Assembly (NCBI GenBank): GCA_910576545.1
Contig: CAJTKM010000017.1
Location: 1 to 64,000, forward strand
Direction: 5' to 3'
DNA length: 64,000 bases
Source of the DNA: Lachnospiraceae bacterium
GTDB taxonomy: Bacteria > Bacillota > Clostridia > Lachnospirales > Anaerotignaceae
The translations under genes were made by a program, and so were the position numbers. Below, piece by piece: positions 47,098-56,143 of the stretch. The notes beneath the pieces were generated by a model, which saw nothing but the letters and a program-made list of their open reading frames with translations, was not told the origin of the DNA and did no database searches. Position 1 is the first letter of the stretch, and each line of letters opens with the position of its first letter.

Positions 47098-48879
47098 ATG
47101 AAGTATTTATTAACAGGCGACGAAGCGATTGCTCGCGGTGCGTATGAAGCCGGCGTCCACTTTGCTTCCGCTTACCCCGGAACCCCTTCAACGGAAATCT
47201 TGGAGAACCTTGCCAAGTACGAGGAAATCTGTGCCGAATGGGCACCCAATGAAAAGGTGGCTTTGGAATCTGCGATTGGTGCATCTATCGCAGGCGGTCG
47301 GGCGATGGCATCTATGAAGCATGTGGGACTGAACGTAGCGGCAGACCCTTTCTTCACGTTTGCCTATACTGGCGTTAACGGCGGTGCGGTTATTATTTCC
47401 GCAGACGAGCCGGGCCAGCATTCCGCACAGAATGAACAGGATAACCGCAACTATGCGAAATCCGCAAAAATCCCTATGTTTGAGCCTGCAAACAGCCAGG
47501 AATGCCGTGACATGGTACTGGAAAGCTACAAGCTCAGTGAGGAGTATGACACACCCGTTATGATCCGTATGACGACCCGTGTCTGTCATGGCAAATCCAT
47601 CGTGGAATGCGGCGAGCGTAAGGAAGTGGCAATCCGCGAATATGTGAAGGATGCAAAGAAATATGTCTGCGTACCCGCAAACGCGAAAGTGCTGCGCAGA
47701 AATCTGGAACTGAAACTTGCAAAATTGAAAAAATATTCCGAAACGACACCGTTCAACTTTGAGGAAATCAAATCCGATAAGGTTGGCGTAATCGCTTCCG
47801 GCCCCTGCTATCACTATGCGAAGGAAGTATTCGGCGAGGACGCTTCTTACCTGAAGCTGGGCTTCACATTCCCTATGCCGGATGACAAAATCCGCGCATT
47901 CTGCCAGAAGGTAGAAAAGGTTTACATTGTAGAAGAAAATGACCCTTACATAGAAGAACGCGTAAGATATCTTGGTTTCAACTGCTACGGCAAGGACCTT
48001 CTGCCGAAATACGGCGAAATGACACCTGATGTCATTAAACAGGGCTTCTTTGGTGAAGAACCCGCTGTTATCGCTTATGACGAATCCGCAGTAGTCGGCA
48101 GACCGCCTACACTTTGCGCAGGCTGTCCTCACAGAGGTTTCTTCTATGAACTGGGCAAACGCAAAAACGTAATGATTTCCGGCGATATCGGCTGCTATAC
48201 ACTGGGCTTCGCAAAACCTTACAATGCTTTGGATTCCTGTATCTGTATGGGCGCAAGCTTCAGCATCGGCCATGGTGCGCAGCAGGTATTCAACATGACT
48301 GAAGACAAGAAGATGCGCGTGGTATCCGTACTGGGTGACTCCACATTCCTGCATACAGGCGTGAACTCCCTGATTGACGTTATCTACAACAACAGCAACG
48401 CAGTAAGCGTTATTCTGGATAACCGCATCACAGGCATGACAGGCCATCAGGAAAACCCCGGCACAGGCTACAATGCAAAAGGCAACGAAGCCAACATGAT
48501 TGACATTGAAGCTCTTGTAAAGGCGATTGGCATCAAGCATATCCGCACCATCAACCCGAACAACCTGAAGGAAGTAAGCGATGCTCTGGACGAGTTCCTT
48601 GCACTTGACGAGCCTTCCGTAATTATCACAAAGTGGCCCTGCGCTCTGAAGAAGTTCTCTAAAGAAGATAAAGAGGAATTCCCTGGCGCATTCACAAAGA
48701 AGATGGTTGTAAACAGGGATAAATGTATCGGCTGCAAGATGTGCATGAAGTGCGGCTGTCCTGCAATCAGCTTTGACGCGGAAAACAAGAAAGCGGTTAT
48801 CGACGGAATTCAGTGCGTAGGCTGTGGCGTTTGCAGCCAGCTTTGCCCGAAAGACGCGATTGAGTGGAAGGAGGACTAA
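47098..48879 (+). CDS. iorA: Indolepyruvate:ferredoxin oxidoreductase, alpha subunit
   Basis: With iorB, oxidatively decarboxylates aryl (and related) 2-keto acids to acyl-CoA while reducing ferredoxin. The 593 aa start with KYLLTGDEAIARGAYEAG; the core-domain sequence PGTPSTEILE and the thiamine diphosphate motif GDIGCYTLGF with GDSTFLH follow. The C-terminus has two 4Fe-4S motifs, C543xxCxxC and CVGCGVCSQLCP. ATG 47098 is preferred to the ATG two codons upstream because it is seven bases from GGAG. Operon leader with a GntR operator at its transcription start. Confidence 0.95.
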   Translation: MKYLLTGDEAIARGAYEAGVHFASAYPGTPSTEILENLAKYEEICAEWAPNEKVALESAIGASIAGGRAMASMKHVGLNVAADPFFTFAYTGVNGGAVIISADEPGQHSAQNEQDNRNYAKSAKIPMFEPANSQECRDMVLESYKLSEEYDTPVMIRMTTRVCHGKSIVECGERKEVAIREYVKDAKKYVCVPANAKVLRRNLELKLAKLKKYSETTPFNFEEIKSDKVGVIASGPCYHYAKEVFGEDASYLKLGFTFPMPDDKIRAFCQKVEKVYIVEENDPYIEERVRYLGFNCYGKDLLPKYGEMTPDVIKQGFFGEEPAVIAYDESAVVGRPPTLCAGCPHRGFFYELGKRKNVMISGDIGCYTLGFAKPYNALDSCICMGASFSIGHGAQQVFNMTEDKKMRVVSVLGDSTFLHTGVNSLIDVIYNNSNAVSVILDNRITGMTGHQENPGTGYNAKGNEANMIDIEALVKAIGIKHIRTINPNNLKEVSDALDEFLALDEPSVIITKWPCALKKFSKEDKEEFPGAFTKKMVVNRDKCIGCKMCMKCGCPAISFDAENKKAVIDGIQCVGCGVCSQLCPKDAIEWKED

Positions 48880-48884
48880 TCATC

Positions 48885-49460
48885 ATGACAAAGAATGTTT
48901 TATTGGTCGGCGTAGGCGGCCAGGGAACGATTTTGGCTGCGAAGATCCTGACACAGGGCCTTCTGGAAGCGGGCTATGACGTAAAAATGAGCGAAATTCA
49001 CGGGATGAGCCAGCGCGGCGGCAGCGTTTCTTCCCATGTACGCTACGGTGAAAAAGTGGAGTCCTCCACGATTGAACCGGGTGCAGCGGATATTCTGGTA
49101 TCCTTTGAGAAAATGGAAGCTCTGCGCGAGCTGAAATTCCTCAAACCCGATGGTATCGCTGTTGTAAATGAGCATGAAATGCCCTCTATGCCTATCCTGA
49201 CAGGGGACGCTGTTTACCCGAAGGATGCAGTAGAAGAAATCAAAAAGCATGTAAAAACAATCGTACTGAACGCTACGCAGATGGCTCTGGATCTGGGCAA
49301 TGGCAAAGTTGCAAACATTGTTCTGCTGGGCACAATCATCAAGGCAATGAAGCTGGAAAATATTGATTGGGAAAGCATTGTAAAGAAACAGGTAAAACCT
49401 GCTTTTGTGGATTTGAACCTGAAAGCACTGCGCTGCGGTATGGATGCGGTAAACTTATAA
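48885..49460 (+). CDS. iorB: Indolepyruvate:ferredoxin oxidoreductase, beta subunit
   Basis: A 191-aa subunit carrying the pyruvate-oxidoreductase gamma-type domain that binds CoA and completes the IorAB enzyme. It begins [19 protein letters not shown], the family's Gly-rich loop, followed by [19 protein letters not shown]. Five bases separate it from iorA. ATG 48885 is nine bases after AAGGAGG, which lies in the iorA end, so the two are coupled. Confidence 0.94.
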   Translation: MTKNVLLVGVGGQGTILAAKILTQGLLEAGYDVKMSEIHGMSQRGGSVSSHVRYGEKVESSTIEPGAADILVSFEKMEALRELKFLKPDGIAVVNEHEMPSMPILTGDAVYPKDAVEEIKKHVKTIVLNATQMALDLGNGKVANIVLLGTIIKAMKLENIDWESIVKKQVKPAFVDLNLKALRCGMDAVNL

Positions 49461-49476
49461 TAACGGAGGGAAGCCG

Positions 49477-50823
49477 ATGGCTTTGAATCGATTTTATCAG
49501 GAATATCAGTCAAAACTGAAAACGCCGGAGGAGGCTGTAAAAATAGTCAAAGACGGCGACTGGGTGGATTACAGCTGCGGCGTTGGCGCGCCTACCCTGT
49601 TGGATGACGCGCTGGCAAAGCGGAAGGGCGAAGTCAAAGATGTTAAGGTAAGAGGGAATCTTGCAGTGCGTCCTGTTCAGATTGTGGAACAGGACAGAGG
49701 GCAGGAAAGCTTCACTTACCAGACGTGGCATTGCTCCGGATATGAGAGAAAGCTCTGCGATGAGGGGCTCTGCTTCTATATCCCGATGCTGTTCCGCAAT
49801 CTGGCGGCATATTACAGAAGGCATCTGACGGTTGACGTTGCGATGATTTCTGTTGCGCCGATGGACGACAGAGGCTATTTTAGTTTTTCGATGGTAAACT
49901 GCTCGACGAGGGCGATCCTTGATACGGCAAAAACCATTATTCTGGAAGTTGACGAGAACCTTCCGAATGTATACGGCGGCATGGAGGACTGCGTGCATAT
50001 CTCTGAGGTTGACGCGGTGGTAGAGGGCAAACACGCGCCTCTGGCACAGCTCCCCGTAGCAAAGGCAACGGAGATTGACGAGATGATTGCAAAGCAGATT
50101 GTGCCGTATCTGACGGACGGTGCGACGATTCAGCTGGGCATTGGGGGTATGCCCAATTCGGTTGGCAAGCTGATTGCAGAATCCGACCTGAAGCATTTGG
50201 GGATGCACACGGAACTGCTTTCGGACGGCTATGTGGATTTGTATGAATCCGGCAAGCTGGACAACTCACGCAAAACCATCCACAGGGACAAAGGTGTATT
50301 CGGCATCGCGCTGGGAACACAGCGCATGTACGACTGGGTAGCGGAGAACAGAGGTCTGCTGTCCTTCCCGATGGATTACGTCAACAGCCCGGAAGTTATG
50401 TCCAAAATGGAAAACATGATTTCCATTAACAGCTGCATTGGAATGGATTTGTATGGACAGATATCTTCCGAAAGCTCTGGTACGCGCCACATTTCCGGTA
50501 CAGGCGGACAGGTGGACTTCGCGACGGGTGCATTTATGTCCCGCGGGGGCAAGGGCTTCATCTGTATGAGTTCTTCCTTTAAGGATAAGCAGGGCAATCT
50601 GCAGTCCCGCATCAAACCGAAATTCACGGACGGCGATATTATCACAACGCCCCGTACACAGGCGTTCTACCTTGTAACGGAATATGGCTGTGTGAATATG
50701 GCAGGACGTTCCACGTGGGAGCGCGCGGAGAACATGATTTCTCTGGCACACCCTGATTTCAGAGATGAACTGATTAAAGCGGCAGAGGAACAAAGAATCT
50801 GGCGCAGAAGCAACCGTATCTGA
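49477..50823 (+). CDS. Acetyl-CoA hydrolase/transferase family CoA-transferase
   Basis: Class I CoA-transferase of the 4-hydroxybutyrate / butyryl-CoA:acetate type, 448 aa. [10 protein letters not shown] precedes the catalytic Glu246 in HTELLSDG, and the [23 protein letters not shown] and [13 protein letters not shown] motifs follow. It would swap CoA from the acyl-CoA made by IorAB to acetate, releasing the branched or aryl acid and conserving energy as acetyl-CoA. ATG 49477 follows CGGAGGGAAGCCG. The acyl specificity is inferred from the operon, not from sequence. Confidence 0.9.
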   Translation: MALNRFYQEYQSKLKTPEEAVKIVKDGDWVDYSCGVGAPTLLDDALAKRKGEVKDVKVRGNLAVRPVQIVEQDRGQESFTYQTWHCSGYERKLCDEGLCFYIPMLFRNLAAYYRRHLTVDVAMISVAPMDDRGYFSFSMVNCSTRAILDTAKTIILEVDENLPNVYGGMEDCVHISEVDAVVEGKHAPLAQLPVAKATEIDEMIAKQIVPYLTDGATIQLGIGGMPNSVGKLIAESDLKHLGMHTELLSDGYVDLYESGKLDNSRKTIHRDKGVFGIALGTQRMYDWVAENRGLLSFPMDYVNSPEVMSKMENMISINSCIGMDLYGQISSESSGTRHISGTGGQVDFATGAFMSRGGKGFICMSSSFKDKQGNLQSRIKPKFTDGDIITTPRTQAFYLVTEYGCVNMAGRSTWERAENMISLAHPDFRDELIKAAEEQRIWRRSNRI

Positions 50824-50840
50824 AACAATATAAAACTGGG

Positions 50841-50866
50841 GGACAGGGCTGCCGGCAGCCCTGTCC
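50841..50866 (+). repeat. Perfect 26-base palindrome
   Basis: GGACAGGGCTGCC followed directly by its exact complement. It lies 17 bases after the CoA-transferase stop within the operon. GC-rich hairpin without a T tail, so mRNA processing or stabilisation is more likely than termination. Confidence 0.8.
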
Positions 50867-50880
50867 CTGGCAAAGCGTCT

Positions 50881-50907
50881 GCCGGGAAACGGATACCGTT
50901 TCCCGGC
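50881..50907 (+). repeat. Second perfect hairpin (12-base arms)
   Basis: GCCGGGAAACGG and CCGTTTCCCGGC around ATA, flanked by a weaker outer GCGTC/GACGC pairing. Adjacent to the palindrome at 50841 and before the aminotransferase gene. Confidence 0.8.
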
Positions 50908-50989
50908 GGGGACGCCTTGCAGAAACAGTTTTATGCAAACAGAGCAGAGAAAACAGAAACAAAGGGATAGAAGTAAGGGAGGAAATGAT

Positions 50990-52186
50990 ATGTATAACCA
51001 GCATCTTTATGAATTGGGGCTTGCCCCCTCTGTGATAAGGGAACTTTTTAGCTACGGGATACAGAAAGCGGCTGAAGTCGGCGCGGAAAATATCTACGAC
51101 TATTCCATCGGTAACCCGAGCATCCCCGCGCCTGCGCCTGTAAACGCGGCAATCAAAAACGTTGTAGATGAAATTGAATCTACCATACTGCATGGCTATT
51201 CCATGGCGCCCGGCCTTGCGGGCACAAGGGACGCAGTTGCTGCGAACCTGAAAAAGCGTTTCGGCGGTGATATCACTGGGAATGATATTTTCATGACATG
51301 CGGCGCAGCACCCGCGCTCATTATGACGATGAAGGCACTTGCTGTGTCGGCGGAAAGCGAAGTTCTTGCGATTGCACCTTATTTCCCGGAATATAAATGC
51401 TTTGCGGAAAACTGTGGTGTGAAGCTGCGTGTGCTTCCGGCAGATACAGCACATTTCCAAGTAGACCTTGCTGCGCTGGAAAGCATGATTACACCGGAAA
51501 CATGCGCTATCATTGTGAATTCACCGAATAACCCCTCTGGCGTGGTCTATACAGAGGAAACACTGAAAGGCATTGCGGATATCCTGACACGCAAGGGCAA
51601 AGAATATGGTCATACCATCTGCATCATTGCCGATGAGCCTTACCGTGAACTGGTATATGGGGATATTAAGGTACCGTTCATTCCGAACATTTATGACAAT
51701 ACCATCGTTTGCTATTCGTGGTCGAAATCCCTTTCTCTGCCCGGCGAACGTATCGGCTACGTCTATGTTCCCAAGAAATGCACAGACGCAGATGCTATCA
51801 TGAAGGCGGTCAGCGCGGCGGCAAGGGTTATCGGCCATGTCTGTCCTCCGACACTGATTCAGCGCGTTATTGAGGTCTGCGTGGATGAAATGCCGGATTT
51901 GAAGGCATATGAGGAGAACCGCGACCTGCTCTACCAGTCCCTGACGGAAATGGGCTATGAATGTGCGAAGCCAGATGGGGCGTTCTACCTGTTTGTCAAA
52001 GCACCGAACGGCAACGATTGGGAATATTCGGAAAAGGCAAAGCTGGAGCATAACCTGCTGGTAGTGCCGGGCAGCGTATTTGAATGTCCGGGCTATATGC
52101 GCCTGTCCTACTGCGTTTCCAACGACATGATAAAGCGCTCACTTCCCGCGTTCCAGGCGATGATGGATAAAATTAAAAACAAATAA
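50990..52186 (+). CDS. PLP-dependent aminotransferase (class I/II)
   Basis: A 398-aa fold-type I aminotransferase. The PLP lysine is Lys246 in YSWSKSLSLPGERIGY; NSPNNPSGVVY and the DEPYRELVY motif are typical, and the C-terminal Arg in YMRLSYCVS binds the substrate carboxylate. It would produce the 2-keto acid that IorAB oxidises, probably from aromatic or branched-chain amino acids. ATG 50990 is seven bases after GGAGG. Part of the ior operon, downstream of the two hairpins. Confidence 0.9.
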   Translation: MYNQHLYELGLAPSVIRELFSYGIQKAAEVGAENIYDYSIGNPSIPAPAPVNAAIKNVVDEIESTILHGYSMAPGLAGTRDAVAANLKKRFGGDITGNDIFMTCGAAPALIMTMKALAVSAESEVLAIAPYFPEYKCFAENCGVKLRVLPADTAHFQVDLAALESMITPETCAIIVNSPNNPSGVVYTEETLKGIADILTRKGKEYGHTICIIADEPYRELVYGDIKVPFIPNIYDNTIVCYSWSKSLSLPGERIGYVYVPKKCTDADAIMKAVSAAARVIGHVCPPTLIQRVIEVCVDEMPDLKAYEENRDLLYQSLTEMGYECAKPDGAFYLFVKAPNGNDWEYSEKAKLEHNLLVVPGSVFECPGYMRLSYCVSNDMIKRSLPAFQAMMDKIKNK

Positions 52187-52277
52187 GTATTAGACACTGT
52201 ACTTACCGCCGGCATATTTGACGTTTTGCAGAGCCGTTCGAATGTCGGCGGCTATCAACAAGGCAGGGGGAAATTAT

Positions 52278-53567
52278 ATGAAAGAAAGCAAAAACAAGAC
52301 GATATTGATTATGGGCCTTGCTTTATTTGCCACATTCTTTGGCGCAGGCAACCTGATTTTCCCGCCGTTTTTGGGAAATGAGGTAGGCAGTGCGTGGTTT
52401 GTCGGATTTATCGGATTCTTCATAGTAGACGTAGGCCTTAGCGTACTGGCAATTTGGGCGTCCGTTCTGAATAAGAGGGGCGAACCACAGGGCGTTGTAT
52501 CGAAGATTGGTGAAATGCCCGGTAAAGTATTCCTGTCCATATGTATCCTTTGTATTGGACCTGGCCTGGCTATCCCCAGAACAGGTGCGGTTACATTTGA
52601 AATGAGCGTACAGACGCTGATGCCCAGCATGAATTCATGGGTATTCAGTGCGATATTCTTTGGCGTGGCTCTGGCATTGACCATCCGCCCCACAAAGGTT
52701 GTTGACATCGTAGGCAACTACCTGACACCTATCCTTGTAGCGACAATGGCAATCCTGATTGTTATGGGTATTGTTTCCCCGTTGGGACCCGCAACCGCTA
52801 CACCGGACGTTGTTCCCCTGAAAGAAGGCCTTATGCAGGGCTACCAGACGATGGACGCTCTGGGCGCACTGCTGATGGCAGGTATCGTTATTTCTGCAGC
52901 GCACAGCAAAGGCTACACAGAAAAAGGCGAAGTTTCCGGCATGATTGTAAAAGCCGGTGCAATCGCTGGTATCCTGCTTGGTCTGGTTTACGGCGGTCTG
53001 ACATACCTTGGCGCAACAACTTCCACGTTGGGCGACTATGCTGGCATGGGTCAGGCGCAGCTGCTTCTGGCAATCGTTAACGGCCTGATGGGTAAAACAG
53101 GCGTTATCCTGCTTGCGGTTGTTGTTCTGCTGGCTTGTATGACGACAGCAATCGGCCTGACATCTGTTGCAGGTCATTACTTCACAGACCTTTCCGGCGG
53201 AAAGCTGCCGTATAAGTATCTGGTAATTGCAATCCATACATTCAGCTTTGTTGTATCCAATATCGGCCTGTCCAACATCATCAGCATTTCCGCACCTATC
53301 CTTACGGTGCTGTTCCCTCCTCTGATGGTTCTGGTTATCATGACATTTGTGGACAACGCGCTGAAAAAAGACACATATGCAGCAGCAGTCGGCACATTGT
53401 TTGCGTTTGTTGTGAGCGCGTGTGAAGTACTTACGGGCTTTGGCATGCCTTTTGGCTTCGTAGGTTCTATCCCTCTGGCGCAGTTTGGCCTTGCATGGCT
53501 GATTCCCGCAATTATCGGTGCAATCATAGGCTTCTTCATCAAGAGGAATGTTCCCAAAGAGGCTTAA
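52278..53567 (+). CDS. brnQ: Branched-chain amino acid carrier BrnQ
   Basis: A 429-aa sodium-coupled symporter for Leu, Ile and Val (LIVCS family) with about 12 helices. It starts with TILIMGLALFATFFGAGNLIFPPFLG, the family signature, and includes GLAIPRTGAVTFEMSV and ISISAPILTVLFPPLMVLV. ATG 52278 follows CAGGGGGAAATTAT. It closes the ior operon, suggesting that branched-chain amino acids are among its substrates. A terminator follows 39 bases downstream. Confidence 0.93.
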   Translation: MKESKNKTILIMGLALFATFFGAGNLIFPPFLGNEVGSAWFVGFIGFFIVDVGLSVLAIWASVLNKRGEPQGVVSKIGEMPGKVFLSICILCIGPGLAIPRTGAVTFEMSVQTLMPSMNSWVFSAIFFGVALALTIRPTKVVDIVGNYLTPILVATMAILIVMGIVSPLGPATATPDVVPLKEGLMQGYQTMDALGALLMAGIVISAAHSKGYTEKGEVSGMIVKAGAIAGILLGLVYGGLTYLGATTSTLGDYAGMGQAQLLLAIVNGLMGKTGVILLAVVVLLACMTTAIGLTSVAGHYFTDLSGGKLPYKYLVIAIHTFSFVVSNIGLSNIISISAPILTVLFPPLMVLVIMTFVDNALKKDTYAAAVGTLFAFVVSACEVLTGFGMPFGFVGSIPLAQFGLAWLIPAIIGAIIGFFIKRNVPKEA

Positions 53568-53606
53568 GGATAAGTAACAGCAAAATATGCAGTAACATAA
53601 AAATGG

Positions 53607-53642
53607 AAAGCCGCAGGAGAGTGAAAGCCTGCGGCTTTTTTT
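53607..53642 (+). terminator. Terminator of the ior operon
   Basis: AAAGCCGCAGG pairs with CCTGCGGCTTT, then TTTTT. Confidence 0.9.
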
Positions 53643-53701
53643 GCATGGAAAACGAAAGGCGCACTGCAAAAACGAAGGGCTTTTGTATGAAATGAAAGCA
53701 G

Positions 53702-53730
53702 TTGACAGACTGTTTTTTGTCAAATATAAT
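53702..53730 (+). promoter_or_regulatory. Promoter of the FIST-chemoreceptor operon
   Basis: Perfect TTGACA at 53702-53707, 17-base spacer and TATAAT at 53725-53730. It leaves a leader of about 195 bases with no recognised structure. Confidence 0.75.
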
Positions 53731-53930
53731 GGAATAAAATGGTACGTCATGGTTGAGTGTAATTTTTTTAAGCTGCTGGGCGGAAAAACACTGGTACAAA
53801 ATGTCCTGTAAATACTATGCGAATGTTTTCTTTATGGGGAAAAATACGGCACAGCGGCATAATGTTTCATCAGGAAAAAATTTCATTGGCTGGACGATTT
53901 AAATATTAAACATGGAAAGGATTTGGCAGC

Positions 53931-54986
53931 ATGAAACAATTTTATGGCGCAAGCCAGAGCGGAAATCTGGCAGAGGCGGTTCGCGGTTTGGACCAGCCAC
54001 AGTTTATAATGCTGTTATCGAACAACACGCAGTTTGAAGCGCATGTAAGGGAGTTGGAAGCATCATTCCCCGGCGTTCCCAGTATTGGCTGCATTGGCAT
54101 GGGCTATGATACCCGTGTCGTGGAAAATGGGGTAGCCGTCATTGCGTTTTCAGACGGTGTAAAGGCAAGCGCAAATGTGCTTGAAGAAGTATCGACAATG
54201 CCGGTAAAGTACATAGGACGGCTGGAACGGGATATACAGGCTGTGGGCGGCTCAGAGCATGATACCGTATGCATTGACTTCTGCGCGGGAAATGACGCCT
54301 GTGTTCTGACGACGCTCAACACCGTTCTGCGGGGCAGGGGGATTTCCCTCGTCGGCGGGACAGGCGACGGCGGCAAGGTATCTGCGAATGGCAGGGTCTA
54401 TCAGGACGCTGTGGCGTATGGCATCGTCAAAAATTTAAGAGGGCGCATTAAGACATATAAAGAAAATATATACCATCCTTATAAAAATTATCGCTTCATT
54501 GCATCCGATACGGACAGAGAAAAATACATCATTGGTTCCCTGAACGGCAGGCCCGCAAAACAGGTATATAAGAGCATTTTGAAAGTAACAGACGAGGAGA
54601 TCCTGACAAGGACATTCCAAAATCCCTTTGGGAAAATTAACGGCAACGATGTCTGCATCATTTCTATTAAAGAGGTTGCGGGCGATGCGCTGGCATGTTT
54701 CCGGCAGGTAAACGATTCGGACGTTTTGATATTGCTGGAGCTGGGTGATTACAGGGCGGTTGCACGGAATACCATACAGACCATCTGCAAGGAATTCCCG
54801 AGACGTTCGGCAGTATTTTCTGTGAACTGCCTGTTCCGTTATAAGCTGTTCAGTGAACGCGGCTATATGGAAGAATATCTGCGAGATATGGCTGTGCTGG
54901 GCAGTCATGCGGGCTTAGTTGGCTATGGAGAACATTATAACAATCGTTTTGTAAACCAATCCATGACGTGCGTTGTATTTGAATAA
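53931..54986 (+). CDS. FIST domain sensor protein
   Basis: A 351-aa cytosolic protein with FIST N and FIST C domains, thought to bind small ligands such as amino acids for signal transduction. The N-terminal half has FPGVPSIGCIGMGY and VVENGVAVIAFSDGV, then SLVGGTGDGGKVS; the C-terminal half has SAVFSVNCLFRYKLF and GLVGYGEHYN. No signal peptide or membrane segment. It precedes a soluble chemoreceptor by 12 bases, so the pair may form a cytoplasmic sensory complex in which FIST is the input. ATG 53931 follows GGAAAGGATTTGGCAGC. Confidence 0.88.
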   Translation: MKQFYGASQSGNLAEAVRGLDQPQFIMLLSNNTQFEAHVRELEASFPGVPSIGCIGMGYDTRVVENGVAVIAFSDGVKASANVLEEVSTMPVKYIGRLERDIQAVGGSEHDTVCIDFCAGNDACVLTTLNTVLRGRGISLVGGTGDGGKVSANGRVYQDAVAYGIVKNLRGRIKTYKENIYHPYKNYRFIASDTDREKYIIGSLNGRPAKQVYKSILKVTDEEILTRTFQNPFGKINGNDVCIISIKEVAGDALACFRQVNDSDVLILLELGDYRAVARNTIQTICKEFPRRSAVFSVNCLFRYKLFSERGYMEEYLRDMAVLGSHAGLVGYGEHYNNRFVNQSMTCVVFE

Positions 54987-54998
54987 GGAGGCGGAAAG

Positions 54999-55943
54999 AT
55001 GTTTTTCAAATCAGAAATGAAACAGACTGTGCAGGAAAAACGTGCCGCAAACAGCCTTTATCCGGTGGCGCATGTGGCAGGCAGCTTGAAAGAGTATCAG
55101 AAACAGCTGGTTCGGAAAGAAGTGGAATCCCTGAGGGAATTGAGCATGATAGGCAGTTCTTTTTCCGGCGTGATGCGGGAGGCAGACCATTTTCAAGAGG
55201 AATTGCAGGATTTTGGCGGCTCTTTTTCCAATATCAATAATGCGGCAAGCCGCTTTGCAGACGTCCGGCAGGAAATTTCGGAGGCTGTAACAGAGGCGGA
55301 AAGCAAGGTCGCGGAGATGAAGGAATCCTCTATGGAGGTGGAAAAATCTTACAGCGATATGGAGCAGACGTTTGAACAGCTGAAAGAGGCTGTCCATGGT
55401 ATACAGAGCTGCATGGGAAAAATCGTATCCATTGCAGAGCAGACGAATATCCTTGCAATCAATGCGTCTATTGAGGCGGCAAGGGCAGGGCAGGAAGGCA
55501 AGGGCTTTGCCGTGGTCGCAACGAATGTAAAGGAGCTTGCAGAGCAGATTAAGGGACTTGCAAATGAGGTTGACGCGGGGATACGCGATGTGGAACGCGA
55601 TACGAACCAGCTTAGCGACAGTATTGCAGCTTCGCAGCAGGTGCTGGGGGACAGTATTCAGACAGTAAACAGCACTTACGAATCCTTCCGGAAAATTACA
55701 GATGCCGCAGAAGGTGCGTCCTCTGTGCAGGGGGAGATTGCCGGTGTGATTGGAGATTCTCAGAGCGCGCTGCAAACGATTTGCAGTTTTTTCGATAGTA
55801 TCAAGGATAAGTATCAGGACGTTGTGCGTCATATTGAACAGGCAAGCCGTCTGGGAACGACAAAAAGCGCGATGTTTGAGGACATGGATAACATGATTTC
55901 TCAGATTCCGCCTATCATTAAGGATTTTGATTCTAACGAATAA
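54999..55943 (+). CDS. Soluble methyl-accepting chemotaxis signalling protein
   Basis: A 314-aa chemoreceptor-like protein without membrane helices or a recognised sensor domain. From residue 60 it is coiled coil, with the signalling tip [30 protein letters not shown] near residues 145-175. The first 60 residues are basic and may dock a partner. Its gene is 12 bases from the FIST gene, so FIST likely provides the ligand input. RBS AAGGAGGCG before ATG 54999. Output to CheA is inferred from family. Confidence 0.9.
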   Translation: MFFKSEMKQTVQEKRAANSLYPVAHVAGSLKEYQKQLVRKEVESLRELSMIGSSFSGVMREADHFQEELQDFGGSFSNINNAASRFADVRQEISEAVTEAESKVAEMKESSMEVEKSYSDMEQTFEQLKEAVHGIQSCMGKIVSIAEQTNILAINASIEAARAGQEGKGFAVVATNVKELAEQIKGLANEVDAGIRDVERDTNQLSDSIAASQQVLGDSIQTVNSTYESFRKITDAAEGASSVQGEIAGVIGDSQSALQTICSFFDSIKDKYQDVVRHIEQASRLGTTKSAMFEDMDNMISQIPPIIKDFDSNE

Positions 55944-55977
55944 GACCCGTAGGTTTGATACCAATATTGGGACAGGG

Positions 55978-56018
55978 AAAAGTCCGGCTGAAGGCAATGC
56001 CTTTGGCAGGGCTTTTTT
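55978..56018 (+). terminator. Terminator of the FIST-chemoreceptor operon
   Basis: AAAAG, CTG pairs with CAG, CTTTT, with an inner AAGGCA/TGCCTT stem, then TT. Confidence 0.7.
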
Positions 56019-56143
56019 GTGCGTCATCGCGGGCGCGTTTTGCGCGGATTTTGCTGGATACTGCCGCTATATACTTGACAGTTTGGCTGTTTGGTAATAA
56101 ACTACAAGAAGGGAGAATGACTTATTTGTAAGGAGGACTTTTT

